A stretch of 64,000 bases of DNA from Sphaerolaimus hirsutus (taxonomy: Eukaryota > Nematoda > Chromadorea > Monhysterida > Sphaerolaimidae). Below are positions 1 to 10,115 of this stretch, piece after piece (within the stretch, counting starts at the first letter, position 1; every line of letters starts with the position of its first letter). A program made the translations under genes and the position numbers. Below the pieces are notes generated by a model. That model saw nothing but the letters and a program-made list of their open reading frames with translations, did not search any database and was not told where the DNA came from. Location of the stretch: contig OZ038452.1 of NCBI GenBank assembly GCA_964036195.1, positions 27,663,785-27,727,784 on the forward strand. The letters run 5' to 3'.

Positions 1-77
1 GGCCCCCAGGTGAACAGATATCACCTCCATATTTTCCACCCCCGCATGAATAACTCTCCAATGTAAGCCAATGACTT

Positions 78-273
78 CACACACACACTAGTTGACAACG
101 ACCCCAAATGTCAACTGGTCCCCATACCAATTCGAAGCTTGCGGACGAGTGACGCTGAATCCTTGTATACACAACATGATTCAACACTTTTGCATTTCGA
201 CTCGTAGACAAGCTTTGAATTGGGATGGGAACCAGTTGACATTGGTGTCCTTGTCAACTAGTGCGTGTAGGTC
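78..273. mobile_element. MITE, TAGTTGACAtcgacaccaaa family, copy 1
   Basis: Terminal inverted repeats: CACTAGTTGACAACGACC at the left and the complementary GTTGACATTGGTGTCC then TTGTCAACTAGTG at the right, with inner arms around AAGCTTTGAATTGGGATGGG. Positions 274-1203 otherwise hold only a small inverted repeat (about 1071-1184) and no supported gene. Confidence 0.7.
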
Positions 274-1070
274 TAATGCCGAAACAACTTTTAATGTGTC
301 AAAAAAGATTTGATTTTTCAAATATTTTCAGAGGTAAATTCAACTAAGGAATAACTTCACAAGGGGATTTATTCGAGGGAAATTTGTATATCACTGGTGC
401 CGTTTCGCTTCACATATTGCACAGCCGATTTTGCGCAAATACTAATTCCGCATCAGAAAGTGATTCTATAAATAGAAAATAAATGACAGCATAGAAACTT
501 CTCAGAAGTTTCTGTGATTAGAAAACATTTTCTCAGACAAAACCTTTTCACTCCGTTATCAACTTTTTACTGACTCTGTTTTATGTATGTTTGCACAACG
601 CAAAGTTAAAAAGAACAACAATTCAGAAGTGTGTAAAATTCTGGGGTATATTAACGCATCAAACTGCTGAATACAATGTGTAGTGTATGCAGATACTTTA
701 AGTACTGTAATTACACAATCATAAATACTAAAATCCATAAACAGTGTGTATTTTTACGCACCAGCGGCAGTGGTTCAATCAAAACACAATATAAAAAGAA
801 ATACAATTGCAACAATCGCCGCGCATTGGAAATTGGACCTCCAAACAAAAGTACAAAAAGTGTCTCAGTGTTTTCAATGCAACTGTAATAATATGCTGCG
901 ATCGACTATTTTCTGCCACAAATTCACGAGTTTTCAGCATCGATTCAATAGAAAAATCCATTTTCCAACAGCAGAACCATAATAATATTGTCCTGATAAT
1001 TTAACACCAACATACAGGTACACATAACAAACCAAAAATGTGTAGGGACATTTCAGAACCCGAAATATAG

Positions 1071-1184
1071 GTACTCCAGTGACTTTACACTTTGGAATCG
1101 TGCCAACGATACAAAATCGCGCGCTTACATCATTGGCATATTTCCAACGCGACGCATGAACAACTAGTGTGTCACGTTACTGGA
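1071..1184. repeat. Small inverted-repeat element, TACTCCAGTGAC ends
   Basis: GGTACTCCAGTGACTTTACAC at the left is mirrored by GTGTCACGTTACTGGAGTAC at the right. Non-coding. A related fragment (TTACTGGAGTCCATCGTGAC) occurs near 13490. Confidence 0.5.
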
Positions 1185-1203
1185 GTACATATTTTACATG
1201 AAT

Positions 1204-1319
1204 TCAATCAGCTAAGCGGCACTTGGATCTCTTTGGTTTGTTCGCGGCGGCGTCCAGCTGCGCTTGTCTGTCCATGGCTTCCAACGACTCTTGGCACGCT
1301 GCCAACGCACTGGCAACAA
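1204..1319 (-). CDS. Zinc-finger gene exon 12 (C-terminus, stop)
   Basis: VASALAACQESLEAMDRQAQ, then LDAAANKPKRSKCRLAD, stop TGA. The GCTCGCAG acceptor gives exactly the phase needed by exon 11, and GC content and codon use match the other exons. Confidence 0.72.
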
Positions 1320-4300
1320 CTGCGAGCCGATGCGAGTGGGCGGGGCTTAGCGACTTGTGCAAATGTTTTCATGAAAGAATTGTTGAATGAAATGAATGAA
1401 ACGCTATCGCATGAAACTCTAGGACGACAGTATTTGTAAAATTGTCACTCCAAAATCCGAGAAAAATAATTGGGTAGTTTCCGGTGATCGAAAAGTCACC
1501 AGGAGAAAAACTGCAATACAGAGATAATATTAGTTTGTGCTTATAGTTTTCTAGAAGGCAACCATACTTTTAGCACAGCTTTAAAATAAAATTTTGACAA
1601 TAGCGTCGTGTACTAAATATTTACGACGCCACGATGAAAATGCACCGGAAACCGGGTGTCGCCATTCAGCGACAAGAATGGACAAACGAACACATTTGGC
1701 CCGCCCAGGGGCCAAACTCAATTAGAAGTGAGGCGCCCGACACGCGAGCGAGCACGCGAAGTCGTCACATTTCTAGTGAAATATCATTTATAAAATAAAA
1801 AAGAAAAGGTTTTATCTCTTAACATTTCGCACGACATTCGACACTTTATTTTCCACTTAACCTAGGGAAGGGGGCAGTATTCAAGCGGTCCCACCTTTCG
1901 CCCTGGTCTCGGCGGCGACGTACTGGCGCATGAGTCTGTGCACGCGCACGCGCGCCTTGGGGTTGTCCAGGTGCAGCGTCAGCGCGCTGTACTCACCCGC
2001 GATCGCCTTCAACATGCCGTGCAGCTGAAATCAGGGGGGCGGTTGGGGGAGGTGCTTTACAAAATTATTGAATAAAATCTATATTCTATCTTTTAAGCGA
2101 AAATAGGAGATAAATCAGTAAATCAGGTTGAAATATCAGCTTTTTGAAAAAATCTATCTTTTGGCAGACTTTAATGTCATAAACACAGATCAGTTTACTT
2201 CTATGCCCACGCAACACCAAAACGGAAAGTAGGTAAACATGCAAGCGAGTGTAGCGACTAGTGATGTAAAAGCAGCATGCCCATGAAATCGCCATGGCGC
2301 TACTTTTGACCGGCGCCAGCAACAAAATGCCTGGCGCTGGAGCTTGGCGCCATCTTGCTCTAGCGTCATTGGCGCTTGGCGCTAAGGGTCAAAAAAGCGC
2401 CATGGTGCTTGGCGCCAATGTTGTGGCCCTTTTCACATCACTAGTAGCGACCGCGGACCTGCTGCGCGGCGTCCTTGGCGAGCGTGTGCACGTGGGCGGC
2501 GCTGTGCTGCAGGGCGAGCAGGTGGTCGCGCAGCTTGGCGCCCATGCCGTTGACGCACTCCAGCGCGCTGCTCACGCTCGCGATGCACTCGCTCTGGGGG
2601 GGGGGGGAATTGACACACGTGTAGATGTGATGTTCAACTTTTGCTCGTTCTCTTTGTCAACGTCACTTGTCACTTTTTAAGTGTCACATTTTGATACTTT
2701 TGTGAATTATTAGGAACAACTTTAGAGCAATTATCAGGAACAAAATTACCAGCACGAAGTTGAGAATCCATGCTGTATACAGAAAAAAGTCGATAAGTCA
2801 ATAAATTCCCTGTAAGCAAACTTATCGAGTGGGGGACAAATTTTTTGTCGTGGGCAAGAAGTTAAGGTCCACTTATTGCTATCCAAATGCATTTTGTGGA
2901 ATGAACTTTTCTTATCAGCCCGAAAATTCGTTTCAGAAATTAAAAAAAACTCACTCCACTGTCAGATGCCTGAGAAAGCGCATCGGCAGGGGCACTAGCA
3001 CCGCTCCCCGCTGGCGCCCCACCACTTTCTGCACGCTCCGCCCCCATTTGAACTTGCACATCATCGCTAGTTTCGGACCTTCGGCCCACCCGTCCACTCG
3101 CCGCAGCAGTATCGTTTTCCAATTCCGACTTCACATTATTTGGATCGCTTTGAATATCCGCCGAATTCCGTTCGATTTGGTCGGTTTCGTCGTTCTTGTG
3201 GGCGGAGTCGGGTGTTGATTGGCTGGGTTTATGTGTGATTTGGGTGGCGGTGTAATTTGATGGTTCTGCAGAGTTGCGAGCTCGTTTGCGACTGGGGGAA
3301 TCGCTACTGTCCTGCGAGGGTTTGTTTTTGGATTGTAAAAAATTTATAAATTAGGGTTTGAAAAAATGTCCCTTTTCAAACCCAAAAGCACTGCTCTCAC
3401 CAAAGATTTATTTCTCTTTTTTCTCTTGGTTTCTTTCAAATTGCCCGCCGTCTCTACTGTAGAATCAGCTGTCGCTAGATTCGCACTTGGGCTACCGTAA
3501 TCCTCTACCGTAAAACTTCGGGCAGCGAGACGGGCAATTTCCCGCTCCGCAGCGAGAATGTCCTGTTTGGTTTGTACGTCCAAATTTTCGGGCCATTGTA
3601 TAGGCGTCGCTGTTCTCACGCTCAACGACGGCGAGGCACGGGCTTCCGTCGGCGGGGAAGTTATGTCCTGGGGAGTTATGTACCGTTATTTGCTTGGATT
3701 CGGTCAAATTTACATGACACATTTTCCGGTCAACTGGTTCCATTGCACGCGATGTAAATATTATTTCATAAAGAAATGGTTTGTGTCCGTAAAAATCGTG
3801 ATGGACAACTAATTCTCAACTTAGCTGTTATCTAGATTCTAGACAATGGAAATTCACCTGTAAACTGCAGTTTCGATGTGAAAAAGTCTAAAATCCACGC
3901 GCAGATCCACGCACCTCATTCGTGTCTGCAGGTGATTTCATTTGAGACGTTTCCGCGCCAACAACCACACAGCGTTGACTCGGCCTGTAAAAAAAACATT
4001 TATATTTACAAAATAAATAAAAAACACAAAATTGTAACCAAAAACAATGACCCACCCGGGTACAGTGAGCCACAAATCCCTAGTTCGATTTTGCGGCGAT
4101 GCCTCTGAAACGGTCGATTTCATCCGGCGCAGTCTTTTCTCCGCCAATGCCCTGCCCCTTTCCGCGGAGCTGGCCATCGCTGTCATTTTGACCGCTTTAC
4201 CTTTTTGTTTGATCTTTGCACTTTTCGGCGATTGCAAGTTCGATTGCGAGGGTTCGGGTGCATTTCGTTCTGAATTGGGCTCACTTCCGTCCGGTTCATT

Positions 4301-7300
4301 TTGAGCGGTGTCTTCGAAGCCGACCAGGGGCGCAATTCAATTAGCCCCATGCTTTTACGGGCATTTCAATAGATTTTAAATGATAATTTGAAAAAAGCCG
4401 TTTGGAAGTCAAACTGCAGTAGGTAAGTAGAAGCACAATGTCCCTACAGACACTAGTTGACAAAGACATCAGGTGTCAACTGGGCCGACTGGTTTCCATT
4501 CAGATTTCAGTTGACGGGCCGCGGGAAAGGTGTTATAAAAATGCGCACACCAATATTAATCCCTTGAGCGCGCTTGAAAATCGTCCTGTGACCCGTCAAC
4601 TAAAATTTGAATTGAAATACAAACCAGTTGGCACCCACCGTGTATAGTGCAATGCAACTCGCGGTGTATAATTTCAGATGAAAAATCCGGGTGCCCGAAA
4701 AAAAATGTCGGGCAAATTGAATTGGGCACCAGTGGTTCGCGTGACTGGCGCTGCTGGGATTTTTTGGCGTCGCTGCGATTTGCATTTGCCGGGGGCAACC
4801 GGCCGTGGTTGACGCAGTGCACAAATTGATATGGCTTCAGGCTGCCTGAGTTTTGAATGAAAGTTTGATGATTAAGGTTTTTTGAGATCCTCTCTTCTCC
4901 TTATTTAGAATATCTACATCAATGTTTTTCAAAAATGTATCACACTGAAAAGTCACGAAACGTATCCAAAAATCCAGTCAAAAATGTATCCACTTGTCAC
5001 GAAACTTTAAATGCCAAAAAAACCCACTGGAAACCATCTTAAAAGGACACCCCAAACAAACCGTCATGGTATTTTTTTGACACGACATTGTACAGTTTCC
5101 ACAGCCAAAAGGGGGCTGTTTTCTTCGTGTAGCCAAAAATGCGAGAAAAAGTATCTTTGTGAATCATCGGCGGGCGCTGGGGGCGCGGCATACGGAGGGA
5201 AGCGCACACGGAATTAATTACGCCAGTCGACCAGCATTTGTTGCCGCCGCTCGACCCTGTTTTGCTGTTGGGCACTGAAAAGGGGCGGAGCTTGATTTTG
5301 TGCTGTCAACGGATAATTAGAATGGAGTTGCAGTCCCAGGTATTTACGTGGTACTGGACTCGCAACTCTAGAATCAAGACAGGAGGCAAAAATCAGGTGC
5401 CAGTTTCGCAAATTGAGAAGTGAGAAGAAAAATGGCAAAAGTGAAGGGAAATGGCAAGTAAAATGGCAAAAGCGAAGCCAGAAATTAAAATAAAAAGTAA
5501 TTTTTCTTCGCTTTTGCCATTTACTTCTCATTTCATGTCGGTTTTGCCATTTCACTTCGCATTTGCCATTTAACTTCTCACTTCACAATTTGCGGAACTG
5601 GCCCCAGGAGCCAGAGCCAAAGCCGATTTGAGAGGCATTTAGATGAAGTCTAGCAACAAGTTGGCACCCTTTTCCCGCCGCTGACGCCCTTCTAATCGGC
5701 GCCAAAAAAAGGCCCCGAGTACTGGTTGGCGCTCTAGTCCATGGCGCCATTGGCACGACTTTTTTTCCAAAAATTCCAAAACTTCCAAGCCAAAACCAAC
5801 TAAATCCCGCACGGCGAGTGTCAAACTGCGGCCGGGTGTACTCCATCCACGAAGTGTCCTGGCTATTCTGGAACGCCGTCAAAATGGGCGGAGTCGAGTT
5901 GACAAACTGCGGATTGGTGGGATCGTTGTGAGCGGCGCCGGGGCCCGTTTCCATGACGAGCCAATTTGGTTGCAAGTGGGGCATCGCCGCGGCGCCCTGG
6001 CTGGGTCTGGGTTTGTACTGGCCGCCCAGCTGGTTGCCGTAGGTGGGCGGCAGCATGGGCGTGGACAACAGCGGGGCGCGTCTGCGAGTGTAGAACGTTC
6101 GGAAGTGACTGATCGTTGTGAGGCAGCTCGAAAAAATTTACCCAGTAAATAACTTTACGTTCCGTCCCAAAAGGGGATGGTCCGGCCGTAAAGTAAACCC
6201 GGCCGTAAAGTAGAGGGTGCTACTTTAGTTTTGTACCTAGGAAAACGTAAATATGAGTATAGGTGAAAGCGAGAGTCGTCGCTCTCCCTACCCATCGCGA
6301 ATTCTATAATTTTCAATGTTATTTTACGCTATTTTTTCAGCCGTTTATATTCGTGTGAGTGATTTTTGTGCTTTTTATGCACTCAAAAAATGTTCTCAAT
6401 CACGTTTTCTGTACCCGCGAACTTTCAAAGTACGCGAGTAAGTGAGTACCGGTATTTTTTCGGGAGAAAACGTAAACGTATTTACGCAGCACTCGAGTAT
6501 ACGTATTTATCGGATAAACGTAAATACGTTTGTACAACTATGCCTTACGGCCGGATTTACTTTACGGCCGGGTTTACTTTACGGCCGAGTTCTCGCCGTC
6601 CCAAAAAGTATATTACGCAAATTTTTCTTTGAAAGAACCTTCAGTATAGGAAAGTATTTTCAATCGATTGACCATAATTTGCTGGACCGGTAATAGAAAA
6701 CCTTTTCAGAAACAGCGTTGAATAACGTTACTTTTAAATCTTAAACATAAAATTGGCAAACTTTTCATGTCAAAAGGTACTTTTACGTTTTTACAGTACA
6801 AATTCTTACGTTGCCCATTCTGTACTCACAGGCAGTGGGTGAATTGTAACCCTTCACGTGTGCTTTCGAACTTCACTTCAAGCCCAAAAATTCCCACAGA
6901 ACACAAGTATCCGCAAAGGCGCACCTGGCAGTAGCACCCTGCGTTTGCCCCGCCCGCGCACCCCCTCCATCATTGTGGGCGGAGTTTGCATGTTGATTGG
7001 TCTGCGGCTGCGCACCGGCGCCCTGCTCGCTCACTTGCGCCGCTAATTCCGCCAATTTGTGCTGGGCGCCCGTGCAGTGCGCCTGCGGGGGGGGGGGGGG
7101 CAATTACCGTATTTCCTCGAAATACCCCCCGGGAGGTAATCGTTTCAGAGTCAAAATTTTGAGAGGGGGGGGGGGTTAAACAAGGGGGGGTGTATTTCGA
7201 GGGGGGCTTATTATTTCGCCAGAGATTTTAAAAACCCAGTACTAAATTGTCGCTTGTAACGTACGCAGACGTTAAAAAATGCAGCACAACCACCTTCTTT

Positions 7301-8711
7301 AGACTAATATAAGTATGTAGATGGTAAAACTCTGGTCTGACGGAACAGTCATTGTTTTCAACGTGTGTTCTGCATTTCCCGGATAACAAACCATAGCTTT
7401 TGCCGTATACGTTCCCTTTACACTCAATTTGGGGGGGGGGGGTATTTCGAGGGGGGGGGGCTATTTCGAGGGGGGGCTAATAAATTCATAGTGGCCATTA
7501 GAGGATTTTTAAGAGGAATATCAGTATTCTCATTGTCTGGTGCGAGCCCCGAAAAACGATTTGTGAGGACAATTTTGCATATTTTAGACGAGTTTTGAAG
7601 TATACAAATGCCTCGCTGTTGTCAAATGAAAATGTGCGGAAAATATTATCACACAGAGGTTTCGTAAATGTGTAAATTTTGAGACTTTGTAAATGTCTCT
7701 TCCCCAGACAGTTCAAGATAAGATTTTACTAGAAAAAGGATTTTGACACCGATCCATAAAAGCTAAAAGCTTTCCATCGTGTAGCATCTAAACGCGATGC
7801 GCGCTAAAAGTGAATCCAAATATACGACCCACCGTGTACGCGGATATCTGGGAAGAACCAAAGCGGCACAGATCGCACGTGTGGTTGACACTTTTGCCAG
7901 ACTCTTTCGCTTTTTTGTGCAGAACCAAATGGTGCGCCACGGAACGCCGGTGCGCCAGCAGTTGGCACTGGGTTACGGTAACGAGCGATGACCTCATATT
8001 TACAATGTTCAATGTGTAAAAAGGATCAGCTAAATGGCCCCACACACGCTAGTTGACATCGACACCAAATGTCAACTGGTTCCGTTTCTAAGGCCCCACA
8101 CACGCTAGTTGACGCCAAAATTAGCGTCAACTCAGAGTCAACTGGTCAAAAATTCAATTAACTCTGAGCCATTCACAATATGTATCCAAAAAATCCCCTT
8201 CTTTCATTCTACATCAATCGACTTCTCAATATTTCTCAATCAACACAGGTAAAAAATTAAAAATAGTTATACTTAAAACAGTTGACTCTGAGTTGACTCA
8301 ATCGACTTCTAAAAAGTAGCGTCAACCACCGTGTGGAGCGCCTAAGTCAAAGATTGCATTTGATCGTCGTTCGTCAGCAAGCTCTGAATTGGGATCGGCA
8401 CCAGTTGACATTTGGTGCCGATGTCAACTAGCGTGTGAGCCCAATATGTAAAAAGGATCAGCTAAATGCCAAGCTTTACAGGCAGATAAGTTTTAATCCT
8501 GTGGAGGTATTCAGTTTGTGAAGAATGTATAAGCACAAACTTTTCCGTTTATGCTACAGAAAACGTAAAAATCAAGACTAAATACTTATTAGTCTCCAAC
8601 CCAGTAAAACTTTAAACTTTCCAGTAAAAACTTCACCTTCCGAATGCGCTCGCCGCAAAGTTTACACGAGTAGACTTTCGATTGCAACTTCTTACCACCG
8701 CTAGTGGACAT
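1204..8711 (-). CDS. U1/matrin-type C2H2 zinc-finger protein, 12 exons, about 703 residues
   Basis: Family not recognised beyond its zinc fingers. Twelve exons join with consistent phases from ATG at 8709-8711 to TGA at 1204-1206. Residues 16-38 form finger 1 (CKLC, His, H-x5-H spacing) and residues 56-78 form finger 2 (CDLC-x12-H-x5-H, ending AHCTGAQHKL). This is the U1/matrin pattern, seen in several RNA-binding proteins. The middle is Pro/Gln/Ala-rich with basic clusters (KSAKIKQKGKAVK, KETKRKKRNK, SRKRAR) that look like nuclear localisation signals. The last three exons are probably helical and end KPKRSKCRLAD. The start codon lies 1.3 kb downstream of the HUWE1 stop, same strand. A nuclear RNA- or DNA-binding role is inference. 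Confidence 0.8.
1845..1850 (-). promoter_or_regulatory. Possible intronic polyadenylation signal (short isoform)
   Basis: AATAAA on the minus strand 31 bases after the in-frame TGA that is reached when exon 11 is not spliced. Confidence 0.4.
1895..2024 (-). CDS. Zinc-finger gene exon 11
   Basis: LHGMLKAIAGEYSALTLHLD, then RVRVHRLMRQYVAAETRAK. Leaves through GTGGGA after one base of a Val codon. If unspliced, it reads on to a TGA at 1881-1883, followed by AATAAA at 1845-1850, so a shorter isoform is possible. Confidence 0.78.
2259..2443. mobile_element. hAT-like MITE with GGCGCC-repeat interior
   Basis: Begins TAGTGATGTAAAAG, ends CTTTTCACATCACTA, with perfect 8-bp target duplications GTAGCGAC at 2251-2258 and 2444-2451. 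The interior is largely repeats of TGGCGCC/GGCGCTTGG. Sits in the intron between exons 10 and 11 of the zinc-finger gene. Confidence 0.85.
2459..2593 (-). CDS. Zinc-finger gene exon 10 (helical)
   Basis: 45 residues, SECIASVSSALECVNGMGAK, then HLLALQHSAAHVHTLAKDAA. Poly-C acceptor tract. Donor GTCCGC; the bases at +8 to +15 of the intron are the target duplication of the transposon at 2259. Confidence 0.8.
2955..3311 (-). CDS. Zinc-finger gene exon 9 (nuclear-localisation-like, disordered)
   Basis: 119 residues, starting DSSDSPSRKRARNS and continuing with Asp/Gln/Ser/Glu- and Ala/Gly-rich sequence. Donor GTGAGT, phase 0 at both ends. Confidence 0.8.
3401..3667 (-). CDS. Zinc-finger gene exon 8
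   Basis: DITSPPTEARASPSLSVRTA, then WPENLDVQTKQDILAAEREI and ARLAARSF. Ends in the basic run KETKRKKRNKS. Phase 0 at both ends, GTGAGA donor. Confidence 0.78.
3915..3984 (-). CDS. Zinc-finger gene exon 7
   Basis: A 70-base exon encoding PSQRCVVVGAETSQMKSPAD and TNE. Supported by phase 2 in, phase 0 out and a GTGCGT donor. Confidence 0.65.
4056..4311 (-). CDS. Zinc-finger gene exon 6 (basic cluster)
   Basis: A Glu/Pro/Asn/Ser-rich start, then SPKSAKIKQKGKAVKMTAMA and RALAEKRLRRMK, a lysine/arginine-rich helix. Phase 1 in, phase 2 out. Confidence 0.75.
5222..5365 (-). CDS. Zinc-finger gene exon 5 (acceptor uncertain)
   Basis: YLGLQLHSNYPLTAQNQAPP, then QQQNRVERRQQMLVDW. Donor GTAATT, phase 1. 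Acceptors CTAGAG (used) and GTCCAG 12 bases later are both in phase. Confidence 0.65.
5398..5604. mobile_element. Palindromic MITE, GGAACTGG ends, copy 1
   Basis: GTGCCAGTTTCGCAAATTGA followed by GAAGTGAGAAG is mirrored at the right by CTTCTCACTTCACAATTTGC and GGAACTGGCC. The interior repeats ATGGCAAAAGTGAAG units. In the intron between exons 4 and 5 of the zinc-finger gene. Confidence 0.75.
5813..6081 (-). CDS. Zinc-finger gene exon 4 (Pro/Gln-rich; 3' end uncertain)
   Basis: STPMLPPTYGNQLGGQYKPR, then PHLQPNWLVMETG and SWMEYTRPQFD. Phase 2 in. The donor is uncertain: GTGCGG at 5812 fits the phase of the next exon best, but nearby GT sites cannot be excluded. Confidence 0.7.
6181..6596. mobile_element. 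MITE with repeated GGCCGTAAAGTAAACCC ends
   Basis: Two direct copies of the GGCCGTAAAGTA unit at the left are mirrored by three complementary copies at the right, and the outer flanks share CGTCCCAAAAG. Non-coding AT-rich centre with ACGTAAATACG-type repeats. Confidence 0.7.
6925..7082 (-). CDS. Zinc-finger gene exon 3 (finger 2 His pair)
   Basis: AHCTGAQHKLAELAAQVSEQ completes finger 2 across the splice junction, which supports this join. A Gln/Ala/Gly-rich stretch follows. Phase 0 in, phase 2 out (GTGCGC donor). The acceptor tract is a 14-base poly-C run. Confidence 0.86.
7107..7487. mobile_element. TA-flanked poly-C-arm MITE (CCGTATT ends), decayed right end
   Basis: Begins CCGTATTTCCTCGAAATACC after a TA. 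The interior shares GTACGCAGACGT and AACGTGTGTTCTGCA with the copies at 18643 and 35286. The right arm retains poly-G plus GTATTTCGAGG, but the final CGG TA is lost. Confidence 0.7.
7833..7967 (-). CDS. Zinc-finger gene exon 2 (finger 1 His pair, finger 2 Cys pair)
   Basis: 45 residues, with LLAHRRSVAHHLVLHKK completing finger 1 and NHTCDLCRFG opening finger 2. Acceptor AACCCAG, donor GTGGGT, phase 0 at both ends. Confidence 0.85.
8036..8442. mobile_element. MITE, TAGTTGACA family, copy 2, with a nested relative
   Basis: Outer ends CCCCACACACGCTAGTTGAC and GTCAACTAGCGTGTGAG. A second element with ends GGCCCCACACACGCTAGTTG and CCACCGTGTGGAGCGCC (about 8091-8343) is inserted in it, its own inner arms being GTTGACTCTGAGTTGACTC. 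Confidence 0.75.
8637..8711 (-). CDS. Zinc-finger gene exon 1 (start codon, finger 1 Cys pair)
   Basis: 25 residues, MSTSGGKKLQSKVYSCKLC then GERIRK. This is the first ATG after stops in frame. The donor is GTGAAG, phase 0. Any 5' UTR exon lies upstream and was not identified. Confidence 0.8.
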
Positions 8712-8828
8712 TGCATCGAAAATATATCCAACCCTGTATTTCATATTTCTAATAGCGTTTGGAAAAAAATGTGCGCCGCTATTGGGCACAAAAAGTGTAT
8801 ACTGGACTTTGAAAACCCAGGTTCAAAT

Positions 8829-8951
8829 TAGGGTTCAAACGGAATTTCGATACCGAATCCCGATAATTTCCGGGATTCAGCGATCCCGATCCCGAAAACA
8901 CCAAAAAAATCCCGAACCCGATCCCGAAAAGTCAATCCCGTTTGAACCCTA
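8829..8951. mobile_element. TAGGGTTCAAACG element, TCGGGA-repeat interior (small copy)
   Basis: Ends TAGGGTTCAAACGG and CCGTTTGAACCCTA, interior CCCGATCCCGAAAA units. Flanks GTTCAAAT and GTTGAGAT match at 6 of 8 bases. Lies between the two genes. The remainder of 8952-9186 holds another degenerate inverted repeat and nothing coding. Confidence 0.8.
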
Positions 8952-9186
8952 GTTGAGATGGCGAACAAAGTGGCCACACATTAGTACACCATCGAAATTG
9001 GGAAACTCAAATTTGTTTCAAAAACATTTGAGTTCACCGGAATGAATGATTTCTGATCGCTATAATCAGCAGTTGACAGACTCTCATTCAACTCAAAATT
9101 GAACACAAAACAGATTTATGAGTTTTTCAAATTTCGGTGGTGTGCAGGTGTGAGCAGAGCGAAAGTTTGAAGCGTTCAAAGTAGAT

Positions 9187-9192
9187 TTTATT
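9187..9192 (-). promoter_or_regulatory. Possible HUWE1 polyadenylation signal
   Basis: AATAAA on the minus strand about 820 bases past the HUWE1 stop; I found no closer canonical hexamer. The interval 9193-10012 would then be 3' UTR. Confidence 0.4.
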
Positions 9193-10012
9193 AGTGCAGC
9201 AGATGCCAACAATTAGCAATTAAAAATGACTACCCAATTTAAATCAATAGGTTTTTATCACGCACAGCGCACAAAGATAATGACAATTGACTTGTTGTAA
9301 ACACGAAAATTGATACATAATTAGTCTCGTACGTCTCGGTAGCGGAAAAATTCTTTTTATCACCATATTTTGAGTTCTAAATGTATGAAAATCGAACGCC
9401 ATTCGACAGAGAATGGGTTTTATTCCTATAACCTGTACCGTAATAGAATACCGATACCGTAACCGAAAATGGATGCGGTAATCGATATTGTAAAAAGAAA
9501 TTTATGAGAGCAGACAATATGATTATAAATTACCAAGTGGCAAATGAACCGAGTGCCACATCGATTGTCAAATATTTACCGATAAAAACACATCAATGTT
9601 TTTACTGAAATGTTTTAATTTTTCGCAATGACAATGGCGTTGCCTACTAAAATAAAAAATGTTGGAAAAAAATCAACCACCTAATTACTTTTTTCCAACA
9701 AACTGTGAAGGAAGTAGGATAAGTTGAAGCATTCAAAAACAGCGAAATTATAATATTTGGCCTGATTCCAAAAATCAGTAGACCCACGTCACGCAAACAC
9801 GCAAACCATTACCTCAAATCGCAGTTTTTCATGAAATCATAAACTTAGGACGAGAAAAATCAGGCAGAAGAAAAAAGAAAGAAAACTACACACCGGAAAA
9901 ATCCACAAATTCCAAATCCCCACTATACGCAAACCCGCTAATTCGCAGCAAATCAAACCACAAACCGGTACCGGAAAAAGTAAGCAGTACCGTAAAAAGT
10001 GCGGTACGGTAT

Positions 10013-10115
10013 CTATGCGAAACCGAATCCCTCGCTGCACTCGTTGATGGCCATCAGGAGACGCTGCAGCAGAATTTCATACGACTCGTATTTGGGCAGG
10101 TCCAGTTGGTTGAAG
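10013..10115 (-). CDS. HUWE1: HUWE1 exon 84: HECT C-terminus and stop
   Basis: The first base completes the catalytic Cys codon. Then [20 protein letters not shown] and [13 protein letters not shown], stop TAG at 10013-10015. Human reads [20 protein letters not shown] then LAIQECSEGFGLA. The acidic/aromatic tail needed by HECT ligases is intact. Confidence 0.98.

Noticed and set aside
1092..1439. A plus-strand 115-residue protein
   Set aside because: Its GC-rich part is antisense to zinc-finger exon 12, and the rest overlaps a small inverted repeat; no splice or homology support.
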